From: Arthrobacter sp. EPSL27
GTDB taxonomy: Bacteria; Actinomycetota; Actinomycetes; Actinomycetales; Micrococcaceae
Length of the DNA stretch: 64,000 nucleotides
NCBI RefSeq assembly: GCF_001512305.1
Contig: NZ_LNUT01000004.1
Span: forward strand, 1,167,392 to 1,231,391
Direction: 5' to 3'
Of the stretch, positions 38,724-47,397 are shown piece by piece. The notes under the pieces are model-generated. The model was not told where the DNA came from, searched no databases, and saw nothing but the letters and a program-made list of their open reading frames with translations. Position 1 is the first letter of the stretch. Every line of letters begins with the position of its first letter. The position numbers and the translations under genes were made by a program.

Positions 38724-41700
38724 ATGAGCCTGGCACGCCGCCTCATAGCCGCCGGCTTCAGCGACCTCGAGAAAGGCGAGCGGTTCCTCGCGGCCCCCGA
38801 ACTGGAAGGCCTGGACCAGGACGTCCTCTTCACGGGGCTGCAGCTGGCCGCGAACCCGGACACGGCGCTGCAGTCCCTGGTCCGGCTGATCGAGAAGCAC
38901 CCGGACCTGCGGACGCTCGCGGCCGCCGCCCCTGAGCGCAGCGAACCGCTGTACCGCGTGCTCGGGGCCTCGGAGGCACTCGGGGAGTTCCTGATCCGCC
39001 ACCCCGAGCACCTGGACGCCTTCGAGGTGACTGCCAGCCCGGAACCGCGCGCCGCGGACGCCGCCGCGCTGCGGGCCCGGTTGCTCCAGTCAGTGCAGGC
39101 GGACCCTAAAGCCGCCCGGCCGGTGGCCGCCCTGACCGGCCCGGACGGCTACGCGGCCCTGCGCACGGAGTACCGGCGCGGGCTGGTGGACCTCGCCGTC
39201 AAGGACCTCTGCGCCGCCGACCCGCTGGACTTTATGCCCGCCGCCGGCGCCGAACTCGCGGACCTCGCCGGTGCCGCGATCGAGGCGGCCCTGGCCGTCT
39301 CCCGCGCCGAAGCTGCCGAGCAGTTCAGCGCCGCCGAGGTGGCCGCCGTCGGGCTGGCCGTGATCGGCATGGGCAAGTGCGGTGCCCGCGAACTGAACTA
39401 CATCTCCGACGTCGACGTCATCTACGTGATCGAGTCCGGCGACCTCGACGACCCGCGCGCCAACACGATCGGCACGGCCCTCGCCTCGGGCATTTCCCGG
39501 GCGATCATGTCCGTGGGCCGCGAACCCGGGCTCTGGGAGGTGGACGCCAACCTCCGACCGGAGGGCAAGTCGGGGCCGCTGGTGAGGACGCTGGCCTCGC
39601 ACGAGAGCTACTACGCCCGCTGGGCCGAGAGCTGGGAGTTCCAGGCCCTCCTCAAAGCCCGCACCATCGCCGGGGACGCCGAGCTCGGCGCCCGGTACGA
39701 GGCCGCCGTCGCGCCGCTGATCTGGTCATCCGCGGGCCGGGAGGGCTTTGTGGAGTCCGTCCGCTCCATGCGCCGCCGCGTCACCGAGCACATCCCCGCC
39801 GACGAGGAGCAGCGGCAGATCAAGCTGGGCCGCGGCGGACTGCGTGACGTCGAATTCACCGTCCAGCTGCTGCAGCTGGTGCACGGGAAGTCCGACGAAA
39901 CCCTGCGCTGCCGCGACACCACCTCCGCGATCGCCGCGCTGTCCGCCGGCGGCTACATCGGACGCTCCGACGCCGCCGAGTTTGACCGGGACTACCGCTA
40001 CCTCCGGCTCCTCGAACACCGGATCCAGCTCTTCCAGCTGCGCCGCACGCACCTGATGCCCGTCCGGGAGGAGTCGCTGCGGTCCCTCGCCAAGGCCGTG
40101 CTGGGGCCCTTTTCCAGCGAACGGCCAAAGCCCGACGCCCTGGTGGAGGCCTGGCGCAAGACCAAACGCTCCGTCCGCGAACTTCACGAACGCATCTTCT
40201 ACCGCCCGCTGCTGAACACCGCCGCGGCGCTCAGCAGCGAGGAGGCGCGCCTCAGCCCGGAAGCAGCCCAGGGGCGCCTCGCCGCGCTGGGCTACCTCGA
40301 TCCGAGCGGCGCGATGCGGCACATCGAGGCGCTGACCGCCGGGGTCAGCCGGCGCGCCGCGCTACAGCGCCAGCTCCTCCCGGTCCTCCTCGGCTGGCTC
40401 GCCGAGGGCGTGGACCCCGACGCCGGCCTGCTGGCCTTCCGCCGGGTCAGCGAGGCGCTCGGCACCACCCACTGGTACCTCGGCCTGCTCCGGGACTCGA
40501 CGGCGGCGGCCGAGCGGCTGTGCCACGTGCTGTCCAACTCCCGGCTGATCGCCGACCTGCTGGAGGTGTCGCCCGAATCCGTGGCCTGGCTTGGCTCGGA
40601 CAAGGACCTGGTGCCCCTGACGTTCGAGGCGCAGTGGCTCGAGATTGTCTCCAAAATGTCCCGCCACGCGGACCCGGAGAGTGCCATGCGGCTGATCCGG
40701 CTGATCCGGCGCCGCGAGATCCTGCGCATCGCCATCGCGGACAGCGCGGGGCTCCTGGACCAGGACCAGGTGGGCGCGGCGCTGGCCGACACGGACCGCG
40801 CCGCGGTGCTGGGCGCCCTGCGCGTGGCCGAAAACGTTGTCACGGCCGAGGAGCCGCTCAAGACGCACGTGCTGGTGGTCGCGATGGGCCGGCAGGGCGG
40901 CCGGGAGATCGGTTACGGCTCGGACGCCGACGTGATGTACGTGCACCGCGGGCTTCCGGGCGTGCCCGAGGACGAGGCCCAGCAGCAGGCGCTGCAGATC
41001 GTGGGCCGGCTCTCCACCCTGCTGACCCAGCCGCTGAAGCCCGCCATCCTCGCCGAACGCGTCCTGATGGTCGACGCCGACCTGCGGCCCGAAGGCAAGA
41101 GCGGACCGATGGTGCGGTCGCTGGAATCCTACGCCGAGTACTACCGGCGCTGGTCGCTCGTGTGGGAGGCGCAGGCGCTGCTGCGGGCCCGGCCCATGGC
41201 GGGCGACGACGGGCTGGCCGCCGACTTCGTGGCCCTGATCGAGCCCATCCGCTACCCCGAGGCCCTGTCCGAGCAGGACGTGCGGGAGGTCCGCCGGGTC
41301 AAGGCGCGGGTGGAGTCGGAGCGCCTGCCGCGCGGAGCGGATCCTGCCCGCCACCTCAAGCTGGGCCGCGGGGGACTAAGCGACGTCGAGTGGCTGGCCC
41401 AGCTGCTGCAGCTGCGGCACGCCGGCCGGCATCCGGAACTCCGGACCACCTCCACGGTGGAGGCGCTGGAAGCCGCTGCCGGACTGGAACTGCTGGAAGA
41501 AGCCGATGTGGAGATCCTGCTCCGGGCCTGGCGCCTGGCGAGCCGGATCCGCTCCGCCAACGTGATCTGGACCGGCCGGGCCTCCGACCTCCTGCCGTCC
41601 TCCCGCCGCGACCTGGAGGCGGTGGCCCGCTGGTGCGGCTACGGGCAGGGCAATGCCGCAGAGCTCGAGGAGGACTACCTGCGGCTGAGCCGGCGGGCCC

Positions 41701-41735
41701 GGGGCGTGTTCGAACGGGTCTTTTACGGCCAGTAA
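38724..41735 (+). CDS. glnE: Bifunctional glutamine synthetase adenylyltransferase/deadenylylase GlnE
   Basis: GlnE adenylylates or deadenylylates a glutamine synthetase tyrosine in response to nitrogen. The 1003-residue protein has two nucleotidyltransferase domains: GMGKCGARELNY (residue 215 onward; ISDVDVIYV) and AMGRQGGREIGYG (residue 720 onward; SDADVMYVH). Each is followed by a regulatory helical segment (LGRGGLRDVEFTVQLLQL; LGRGGLSDVEWLAQLLQL). Its likely target here is GlnA1 (Tyr402, at 44,474-45,898), not the adjacent GlnA2. No glnB or glnD lies in the window. Confidence 0.95.
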   Translation: MSLARRLIAAGFSDLEKGERFLAAPELEGLDQDVLFTGLQLAANPDTALQSLVRLIEKHPDLRTLAAAAPERSEPLYRVLGASEALGEFLIRHPEHLDAFEVTASPEPRAADAAALRARLLQSVQADPKAARPVAALTGPDGYAALRTEYRRGLVDLAVKDLCAADPLDFMPAAGAELADLAGAAIEAALAVSRAEAAEQFSAAEVAAVGLAVIGMGKCGARELNYISDVDVIYVIESGDLDDPRANTIGTALASGISRAIMSVGREPGLWEVDANLRPEGKSGPLVRTLASHESYYARWAESWEFQALLKARTIAGDAELGARYEAAVAPLIWSSAGREGFVESVRSMRRRVTEHIPADEEQRQIKLGRGGLRDVEFTVQLLQLVHGKSDETLRCRDTTSAIAALSAGGYIGRSDAAEFDRDYRYLRLLEHRIQLFQLRRTHLMPVREESLRSLAKAVLGPFSSERPKPDALVEAWRKTKRSVRELHERIFYRPLLNTAAALSSEEARLSPEAAQGRLAALGYLDPSGAMRHIEALTAGVSRRAALQRQLLPVLLGWLAEGVDPDAGLLAFRRVSEALGTTHWYLGLLRDSTAAAERLCHVLSNSRLIADLLEVSPESVAWLGSDKDLVPLTFEAQWLEIVSKMSRHADPESAMRLIRLIRRREILRIAIADSAGLLDQDQVGAALADTDRAAVLGALRVAENVVTAEEPLKTHVLVVAMGRQGGREIGYGSDADVMYVHRGLPGVPEDEAQQQALQIVGRLSTLLTQPLKPAILAERVLMVDADLRPEGKSGPMVRSLESYAEYYRRWSLVWEAQALLRARPMAGDDGLAADFVALIEPIRYPEALSEQDVREVRRVKARVESERLPRGADPARHLKLGRGGLSDVEWLAQLLQLRHAGRHPELRTTSTVEALEAAAGLELLEEADVEILLRAWRLASRIRSANVIWTGRASDLLPSSRRDLEAVARWCGYGQGNAAELEEDYLRLSRRARGVFERVFYGQ

Positions 41736-41757
41736 GTGCGGTGCTAGGTTTGGCCGC

Positions 41758-42174
41758 ATGGCCAGACAACTGTTTGTGAACCTGCCCGTCAAAGACCTCG
41801 ACAAGACGGTGGAATTCTTCACCGCCCTGGGGTTCTCCTTCAATCCCGACTTCACCGACGAGAACGCCACCTGCATGATCGTCAATGACAGCGCGTTCGT
41901 GATGCTGCTGGTCGAGGGGTACTTCAAGACCTTCACGTCGAAATCCGTCGCGGACGCGAGGGGCGCCGCCGAGGTCATCATGTCCGTTTCCCTGGACAGC
42001 CGGGAAGAAGTCGATGAACTGGTCCGGAAGGCGCTCACGTCCGGCGGGGCGCCGTCCGAGGAAGCCCAGGACTACGGCTTTATGTACACCCACAGCTTCC
42101 AGGACCCGGACGGACACCTCTGGGAAGTGTTCTGGATGGACCCTGCGGGACCCCCGAAGGACGCCGCGCTCTGA
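41758..42174 (+). CDS. VOC-family (glyoxalase/bleomycin resistance-type) protein
   Basis: This 138-residue protein has the VOC fold pattern: LPVKDLDKTVEFFTALGF at the start and a C-terminal SFQDPDGHLWEVFWMD with the metal-ligand-type Glu. Members of this branch include small metal-binding proteins of unknown substrate. It starts 22 bp after glnE, so it could be in the same transcript, but a functional link is not evident. Confidence 0.85.
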   Translation: MARQLFVNLPVKDLDKTVEFFTALGFSFNPDFTDENATCMIVNDSAFVMLLVEGYFKTFTSKSVADARGAAEVIMSVSLDSREEVDELVRKALTSGGAPSEEAQDYGFMYTHSFQDPDGHLWEVFWMDPAGPPKDAAL

Positions 42175-42225
42175 GCCTACGGGAGCGCCCGGACGGGCAC
42201 CCGCCGTCGTCGGTAGGCTTCGTAT

Positions 42226-42741
42226 ATGGCTGAACACGTGTGGCTGCTGCCGCTGAACAACCTCGACCCCGACGCCCGCGCCATCAAGCTGGGGGAGATC
42301 GCCGGGCTCGAAGTCACCGAGGACCAGCGCAGGTTCGTCGGCGAGCCGCTGCGGATGGCGCTGATCGGGCTGGAGGAAGAATCCCGGCACCCCTACGCCA
42401 TTGACGCCGACGGAGCCGCAGTGGGCGTACTGACGCTGCAGGAAGGGGCCGCGACGCTGGCCGGCTGGCCGGACGACGGCTCGGTCTGGCTGCTGCGCGG
42501 TTTCCTGATCGACCGCCGGCACCAGGGCAAAGGCCTGGGCGCCCTGGCCGCGGACGCCGCCGTGCGCGCCGCGGAGAAGCTGACGGCAGCCCTCGGCGGC
42601 GGCCAGACCGGCGTCGTGCTTTCGGTCAACGAGCAGAACCCCGCCGGGCAGGCAGCGTACCGGAAGGCCGGGTTCGAGGACCGCGGCCGGTACCTCGGCG
42701 GCGACGCCGGCCCGCAGCGCACCATGTACCGGCCGTTCTGA
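42226..42741 (+). CDS. GNAT-family N-acetyltransferase
   Basis: This 171-residue acetyltransferase has the acetyl-CoA-binding segment LIDRRHQGKGLGALAADAAV and the downstream EQNPAGQAAYRKAGFED (motif B) typical of Gcn5-related enzymes. The acceptor is unknown. It starts 51 bp after the VOC gene. Confidence 0.88.
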   Translation: MAEHVWLLPLNNLDPDARAIKLGEIAGLEVTEDQRRFVGEPLRMALIGLEEESRHPYAIDADGAAVGVLTLQEGAATLAGWPDDGSVWLLRGFLIDRRHQGKGLGALAADAAVRAAEKLTAALGGGQTGVVLSVNEQNPAGQAAYRKAGFEDRGRYLGGDAGPQRTMYRPF

Positions 42742-42756
42742 ACGGACGGCCGGGTC

Positions 42757-44337
42757 CTAGGGGACTTTCCGGCCCACAAGTCTGAGCGCCGAGGCACGCA
42801 GCGGCCTGATGACCCAAAGCAGGCCGGCGGCGATCAGGCCACCGGCGATCGTGAAGAAGGCCGGCACCGGATTGAAGGTGCCGGTGGCGTCCGCCTGCGT
42901 GGCCGTGGCGGCCGGTCCGGACGAACCCGATGGCGAGGGTGAGGGGCTTGCCGTGGCGGCGGGCACCGGGTCCGCAGCGGCCGGTTCCGTCGGGGCGGCA
43001 GCTGTTTCGGCAAGGGCGGCGGTCCCGACGGCGGCAGCCTGCACCGGCGCTACGGCCTGGCGCTGGCCTTCGCTGCTGCCGGCCGGCGGCGCCAGGAACT
43101 TCCGCGCGGGGAGAGTCCGGGCCAGCGGCTGAACAGCTGTTGACTGATGAGCGGGGGCCTGCGGAGCGGGTGCCCCTGCCGTGGAGGCAGGGGATTCCTC
43201 TTCGGCGGGTGCCGGGTTGTGGTCCGGTTCCGGAACCGGCGCCGGTTCCGGGACCGGTGCAGGGGCAGGCTGGCCGCTGGGGTCCACCTCGCCACGGCCT
43301 CCATCGGCATCGAGGACGTCGGTGTACAGCGACGTCTGGGTGTTCGGTGCGTAGCCCGGCGCCGTGGCGGTGACACCGGCCCGGATCCAGTGCCCGCTGT
43401 CGGCGGCCACGATGGTATAGGTGCTTGCGGTGGCCCCGGCGATCGCCTGGCCGTCCCGCTCCCACTGGTAAAGAAAGGTTATGAGTTCGCCGCCGGCGGA
43501 CCACCACTGGAGGGGTTCCACGCTGAGAGTGTTGCCGACCCTGTCCCCGCCGGACAGCCACATTTCTGAGGGGGGATGGATGAAGCCGGGGGTGACGGGG
43601 GTGGCTGTGTTCGACATGGATACGCTGGGCACACCCATCGAGGTGCCGGTCACCTTGAGGGTGACGGTCTTGCCCAGGTCCGCGGCCCTGATCGTGTATG
43701 AGTTGCTGGTGGCTCCCGCGATGTCCACACCGTCAGCCTGCCACTGCAGCCTCACCGTCATCCAGTTGGGCGACCAGGTCCCCAGATTACTAACCTCCAG
43801 CGTGGCCCCGACCCTCGTCCAGCCCCACACGGCCGGAGTGTCGCCGGTGATGCCGGGCCGGGCGGTGTACACGGTCGTGTTGGTCCCGCTGACCCTAGGG
43901 GACGGCAGGGTGGTCTCCACACCGTCCTTCACCCCCTCGTCGGAGGCGGTCACGCGCAGCGCCAGGGAGCGGCCGTCGTCGGACTCCGTGATCTCGTAGG
44001 TTTCCCCGACGGCTCCGGGGATGATGACACCGTCGCGCAGCCACTGGTATTTCAGCGCGTCGGTTCCGAAGCCTCCGGCGCCCAGCCACACGCCGGGAGT
44101 GGACGTGAGTATCTGCCCGATTTTGAGGATGCCCGCGAAGGTCGGATGTTCCGCTGCCCGGACCGTGGCGCGGCCTGCGGCGCTTTCGCCGTAGTCGCGG
44201 CAGGTCGTCCCAACACTGGTGTCCCAGCACGCTTCGGTAGCCTGGGCGGGACCGACGGGGCCGACGGTGGACAGAATGATGGCGGCACCGACGGCTGAAG
44301 CCGCGCGCGTCAGAGATCTCTTCAATTTTTCCCCCAA
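42757..44337 (-). CDS. Secreted, membrane-anchored protein with three Ig-like repeats
   Basis: This 526-residue protein has a signal peptide (cleavage after about residue 33, AQA) and a short Cys-containing start (ACWDTSVGTTCRDY). Three repeats of about 90 residues follow, each with a YQW..DG...AGA...Y.I...D.G pattern (about 60-145, 158-245 and 247-345) found in bacterial Ig-like surface proteins. A Pro/Ala/Thr-rich stalk (about 350-490) and a C-terminal hydrophobic anchor (about 495-515) with a basic tail complete it. There is no LPxTG motif. Function unknown; it looks like an extracellular adhesin-type or wall-associated protein. Confidence 0.72.
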   Translation of the reverse strand: MGEKLKRSLTRAASAVGAAIILSTVGPVGPAQATEACWDTSVGTTCRDYGESAAGRATVRAAEHPTFAGILKIGQILTSTPGVWLGAGGFGTDALKYQWLRDGVIIPGAVGETYEITESDDGRSLALRVTASDEGVKDGVETTLPSPRVSGTNTTVYTARPGITGDTPAVWGWTRVGATLEVSNLGTWSPNWMTVRLQWQADGVDIAGATSNSYTIRAADLGKTVTLKVTGTSMGVPSVSMSNTATPVTPGFIHPPSEMWLSGGDRVGNTLSVEPLQWWSAGGELITFLYQWERDGQAIAGATASTYTIVAADSGHWIRAGVTATAPGYAPNTQTSLYTDVLDADGGRGEVDPSGQPAPAPVPEPAPVPEPDHNPAPAEEESPASTAGAPAPQAPAHQSTAVQPLARTLPARKFLAPPAGSSEGQRQAVAPVQAAAVGTAALAETAAAPTEPAAADPVPAATASPSPSPSGSSGPAATATQADATGTFNPVPAFFTIAGGLIAAGLLWVIRPLRASALRLVGRKVP

Positions 44338-44405
44338 AAGAATGCCCTTGCCGTGACCGGAAGGGACTCAGGACACATGCTACAAGAGAATTCGCTCCCG
44401 TTAAC

Positions 44406-44443
44406 GACGGCGGCCCCCACCGCAAAGGGTGGGGGCCGCCGTC
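44406..44443. terminator. Terminator between glnA1 and the Ig-like gene
   Basis: GACGGCGGCCCCCACC (44406-44421) pairs perfectly with 44428-44443 around a GCAAAG loop. It is downstream of glnA1 on the minus strand, so it probably ends glnA1 transcription before the Ig-like gene's promoter region. Confidence 0.8.
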
Positions 44444-44473
44444 GGGCATTCAGTCGGGGAAGGCCGGTGGTGA

Positions 44474-45898
44474 CTAGACGCCGTAGTACAGCTCGAACTC
44501 GTACGGGTTCGGGCGCAGCGAGAGCGGACGGATCTCGTTCTCGTACTTGTACTCGATCCAGGTGTCGATCAGGTCCTGGGTGAAGACGCCGCCGGCCTGC
44601 AGGAACTCGTTGTCCTCAGCCAGGGCATCCAGTGCCTCTTCGAGCGTGCCCGGAGCCTTGGGGATGTCCTTGGCTTCCTCGGCGGGGAGCTCGTAGAGGT
44701 CCTTGTCGATCGGAGCCGGGGGTTCAATGCGGTTGCGGATGCCGTCAATGCCGGCCATCAGCTGGGCAGCGAACGCCAGGTACGGGTTGGACGAGGGGTC
44801 CGGAGCGCGGAACTCGATGCGCTTGGCCTTCGGGTTGGAGCCCGTGATCGGGATGCGGATACCGGCGGAGCGGTTGCCCTGCGAGTAGACCATGTTGACC
44901 GGGGCTTCGAAGCCCTTCACCAGGCGGCGGTAGGAGTTCACCGTCGGGTTGGTGAAGGCCAGCACTGCCGAGGCGTGCTTCAGGAGGCCGCCGATGTACC
45001 AGCGGGCGGTGTCGGACAGGCCGGCGTAGCCCTTCTCGTCGTAGAACAGCGGCTCGCCGCCGTTCCACAGCGACTGGTGGCAGTGCATGCCCGAGCCGTT
45101 GTCACCGAAGACCGGCTTCGGCATGAAGGTGACCGACTTGCCCCAGGCGTCCGCGGTGTTCTTGATGACGTACTTGAACTTCTGCAGGTCATCAGCGGCG
45201 TGGGTCAGGGTGGTGAACTTGTAGTTGATCTCAGCCTGGCCGGCGGAACCGACTTCGTGGTGGCTGCGCTCGACCTCAAGGCCGGCCTCGTCCAGGGCGA
45301 TGCACATGGCGTCGCGCAGGTCGGCCTGCTTGTCGGTGGGGGAGACCGGGAAGTAACCGCCCTTGACGGGGGTCTTGTAGCCGAGGTTTCCGCCCTCTTC
45401 CTCACGGCCGGTGTTCCAGTGTGCTTCCTCGGAGTCGATCTTGTAGAAGCTGCCCTGCGGGGAGGACTGGTACTGGACGTTGTCGAACACGAAGAACTCG
45501 GCCTCGGGGGCGAAGAACGCGGTGTCGGCGATGCCGGTGGAGGCGAGGTAGGCTTCAGCCTTCTCGGCCACGCCACGGGGGTCGCGGTGGTACGGATCGC
45601 CCGTGCGGGGGTTCACGATCGAGAAGTTCAACGCAAGGGTCTTCTCCATGCGGAACGTGTCGAGGAACGCGGTGGTGACGTCCGGGATGAGCTGCATGTC
45701 CGACTCGGCGATGCCCTGGAAGCCGCGGATCGACGAACCGTCGAAGAGCTGGCCATGGACGAAGAAGTCCGCGTCAACGCTCTTGGCGGGCACGTTGAAG
45801 TGCTGCTGAACGCCGGGAAGATCGGTGAAGCGAATATCGACGAACTTAACGTCTTCGTCTTTGATGAACTTGAGGACTTCGTCCGCAGTCTTGAACAT
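44474..45898 (-). CDS. glnA: Type I-beta glutamine synthetase GlnA1
   Basis: This is the main glutamine synthetase (474 residues), assimilating ammonia into glutamine as a dodecamer. The adenylylation site is present as KDLYELP with Tyr402, the target of GlnE. Other motifs: [29 protein letters not shown] and [15 protein letters not shown] lies 6 bp before the ATG. A four-part GlnR-type operator and a TAGAGT -10-like hexamer lie about 115-170 bp upstream, pointing to nitrogen-responsive activation. Confidence 0.96.
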   Translation of the reverse strand: MFKTADEVLKFIKDEDVKFVDIRFTDLPGVQQHFNVPAKSVDADFFVHGQLFDGSSIRGFQGIAESDMQLIPDVTTAFLDTFRMEKTLALNFSIVNPRTGDPYHRDPRGVAEKAEAYLASTGIADTAFFAPEAEFFVFDNVQYQSSPQGSFYKIDSEEAHWNTGREEEGGNLGYKTPVKGGYFPVSPTDKQADLRDAMCIALDEAGLEVERSHHEVGSAGQAEINYKFTTLTHAADDLQKFKYVIKNTADAWGKSVTFMPKPVFGDNGSGMHCHQSLWNGGEPLFYDEKGYAGLSDTARWYIGGLLKHASAVLAFTNPTVNSYRRLVKGFEAPVNMVYSQGNRSAGIRIPITGSNPKAKRIEFRAPDPSSNPYLAFAAQLMAGIDGIRNRIEPPAPIDKDLYELPAEEAKDIPKAPGTLEEALDALAEDNEFLQAGGVFTQDLIDTWIEYKYENEIRPLSLRPNPYEFELYYGV

Positions 45899-46030
45899 CT
45901 ATGCTCCTTATGCATGTGAAAGATCTGGCCGTCAGGCCGTGTGGTCCAGCGCAGTCCGACAGCGGGGAAAACACAAAGGTCTGCCCCGCTCCTATGCCGC
46001 CAGCAACTGTTACCACTCTAAGGACACGGG

Positions 46031-46068
46031 ATTTCCCCATGGTGTCCGCTTTGTTTCCGGCAGGTTAC
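46031..46068 (-). promoter_or_regulatory. GlnR-type operator upstream of glnA1
   Basis: On the minus strand the half-sites run GTAAC-n6-GAAAC-n6-GACAC-n6-GAAAT, matching the published actinobacterial GlnR a-site/b-site consensus (gTnAC-n6-GaAAC, repeated twice, all spacers exactly 6 bp). A TAGAGT hexamer (46015-46020) lies 10 bp downstream, so the operator would cover the -35 position, as expected for an activator. GlnR itself is not in the window. Confidence 0.75.
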
Positions 46069-46121
46069 AGAATGCCCTGACATGTAAACGGTAGTCGTTG
46101 TCCACAACGTGGCCTATCCGT

Positions 46122-46158
46122 GACCAGAGTGTGGCCTCCGGATGTCCACACTCTGGTC
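46122..46158. repeat. 13-bp perfect dyad in the glnA1-RDD divergent gap
   Basis: GACCAGAGTGTGG (46122-46134) is the exact reverse complement of 46146-46158, with an 11-nt centre. It lies 38 bp upstream of the RDD gene and 220 bp upstream of glnA1. It may be an operator dyad or a remnant of the palindromic repeat family seen nearby. Confidence 0.7.
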
Positions 46159-46195
46159 AGCGCTGGAAGGCCGGGATTCCCGATAGTCTTGATAG

Positions 46196-46633
46196 GTGGT
46201 TGATCGTAAAGACATAGGCTCATGGCTCAGCGGGCCGGACACATCCGGCATCTCGAAGTACCCGGGGGAACGCCTGGGCCTGCCCGAGTCCGGTCCGGGC
46301 TCGATTGCCCGGGCCGGACGGCGCATCGTGGCCATCTGCATTGACTGGGGCATCGCGCTGCTGATCAGCAACTACGCCTTCGCCGGCAACCCCTGGGCCA
46401 CCCTGGCTGTCTTCGCCGTGGAGCAGGCGCTGCTGGTGGGCACGCTGGGCTACAGCATCGGCCACCGCATCATGGGGATCCACGTCATCCGCCTGGGCGG
46501 CGGCCCTGCAGGCCCGGTGCCGGCCCTGGTCCGCAGCCTGCTGCTGTGCCTCGTGATCCCCGCCGTCATCTTCGACCCGGACCACCGCGGACTGCACGAC
46601 AAGGCCGTGAACACCGTCCTGGTCCGGATGTAG
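46196..46633 (+). CDS. RDD-family membrane protein
   Basis: This 145-residue protein has the RDD pattern: RAGRRIVAICIDWGIALLISN (first helix with the Arg-Asp pair), then two further hydrophobic segments and DPDHRGLHDKAVNTVLVRM near the C-terminus. RDD proteins are membrane proteins of uncertain transport or regulatory function. RDD genes are often adjacent to glnA in Actinobacteria. GTG start; it is divergent from glnA1. Confidence 0.88.
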   Translation: MVDRKDIGSWLSGPDTSGISKYPGERLGLPESGPGSIARAGRRIVAICIDWGIALLISNYAFAGNPWATLAVFAVEQALLVGTLGYSIGHRIMGIHVIRLGGGPAGPVPALVRSLLLCLVIPAVIFDPDHRGLHDKAVNTVLVRM

Positions 46634-46648
46634 CAGCGCCGGAGCCTC

Positions 46649-46853
46649 ACCCGTTTGCCACGAATGGCCGCTAGACCACCCCGGATAGCGGCCATTTGTG
46701 GTGAGTCGGCGGCATCTGGGTCGCTGCGGGGCGCCGGAGCCCCGTCCATTTGCCACGAATGGCCGCTAACCCCGCCCGAATAGCTGGGGCCCTCACCCAT
46801 TTGCCACGAATGGCCGCTAACCCACACGGTATAGCGGCCATTTGCGGTAATTC
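46649..46853. repeat. Cluster of REP-like palindromic repeats
   Basis: The core TTTGCCACGAATGGCCGCTA occurs three times (46654-46673, 46749-46768 and 46800-46819). Copies one and three are each followed by an inverted partner (TAGCGGCCATTTGTGG at 46686-46701; TAGCGGCCATTTGCGG at 46832-46847), so each can fold into a long hairpin. Copy two keeps only the left arm. A preceding GCGCCGGAGCC word is shared by copies one and two. This looks like a small dispersed repeat family; no coding function is seen. Confidence 0.85.
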
Positions 46854-46890
46854 GACGACGTGTGGCCGGCGCGTGCCGGCCCACGTGTGA

Positions 46891-47253
46891 CTAGACGCCG
46901 GCCGTTTCCTGGGCCGGGGTGGACGTGTCCTGGCTGGTCTTCGGTGTCAGGTAGCCGCGGCGGTCCGCCCAGCGCTCGAACCAGACGGTGGCGAACGGGA
47001 AGACCGCGGACAGCCCGGCGAACAGCGCCACCCGGAACGGCCAGCGCTGCATGCCCCACAGGCTGAGGGCCGCGATGCCGTAGCCGATGAAGAACGCCCC
47101 GTGGATGGGGCCCGCGATCTCCACGCCGAGCTCCGTGGTCTTGGTGACCCACTTGAGGAACATGCCCACCAGCAAGGCGGCCCAGCTGAAGGCTTCGGCG
47201 ACGGCAAGGATCCGGAAGATGCGGATCATGGCAGGGGTCGATGGCAGTTTCAC
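46891..47253 (-). CDS. DUF3817 membrane protein
   Basis: This 120-residue protein has three transmembrane segments and the DUF3817 pattern (FRILAVAEAFSWAALLVGMFLKW; GPIHGAFFIGYG). The domain is also found as the C-terminal part of some bacterial membrane proteins; its role is unknown. It is downstream of the DUF4191 gene, behind a hairpin. Confidence 0.88.
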   Translation of the reverse strand: MKLPSTPAMIRIFRILAVAEAFSWAALLVGMFLKWVTKTTELGVEIAGPIHGAFFIGYGIAALSLWGMQRWPFRVALFAGLSAVFPFATVWFERWADRRGYLTPKTSQDTSTPAQETAGV

Positions 47254-47334
47254 AGGTGGCCTCCGGTTCTGTCCCGGCGGGACTCAGGGACGTAATGGAC
47301 GTAGGGACGTAAAGGAAGTTCGTGGGCAAAGGAA

Positions 47335-47375
47335 ACGCCCCGGCGGCCAGCCCTGAAAGGCGGTTACCGGGGCGT
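47335..47375. terminator. Hairpin between DUF4191 and DUF3817 genes
   Basis: ACGCCCCGG (47335-47343) pairs with CCGGGGCGT (47367-47375), with a 23-nt partly paired loop. It lies 22 bp downstream of the DUF4191 stop on the minus strand. Confidence 0.55.
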
Positions 47376-47397
47376 CCTGGTCATCTAAAGGTGCTGC

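Noticed and set aside
46634..46890. Short minus-strand frames with repeated SGHSWQM peptides
   Set aside because: They arise from translation of the palindromic repeats; no start signals or conservation expected.
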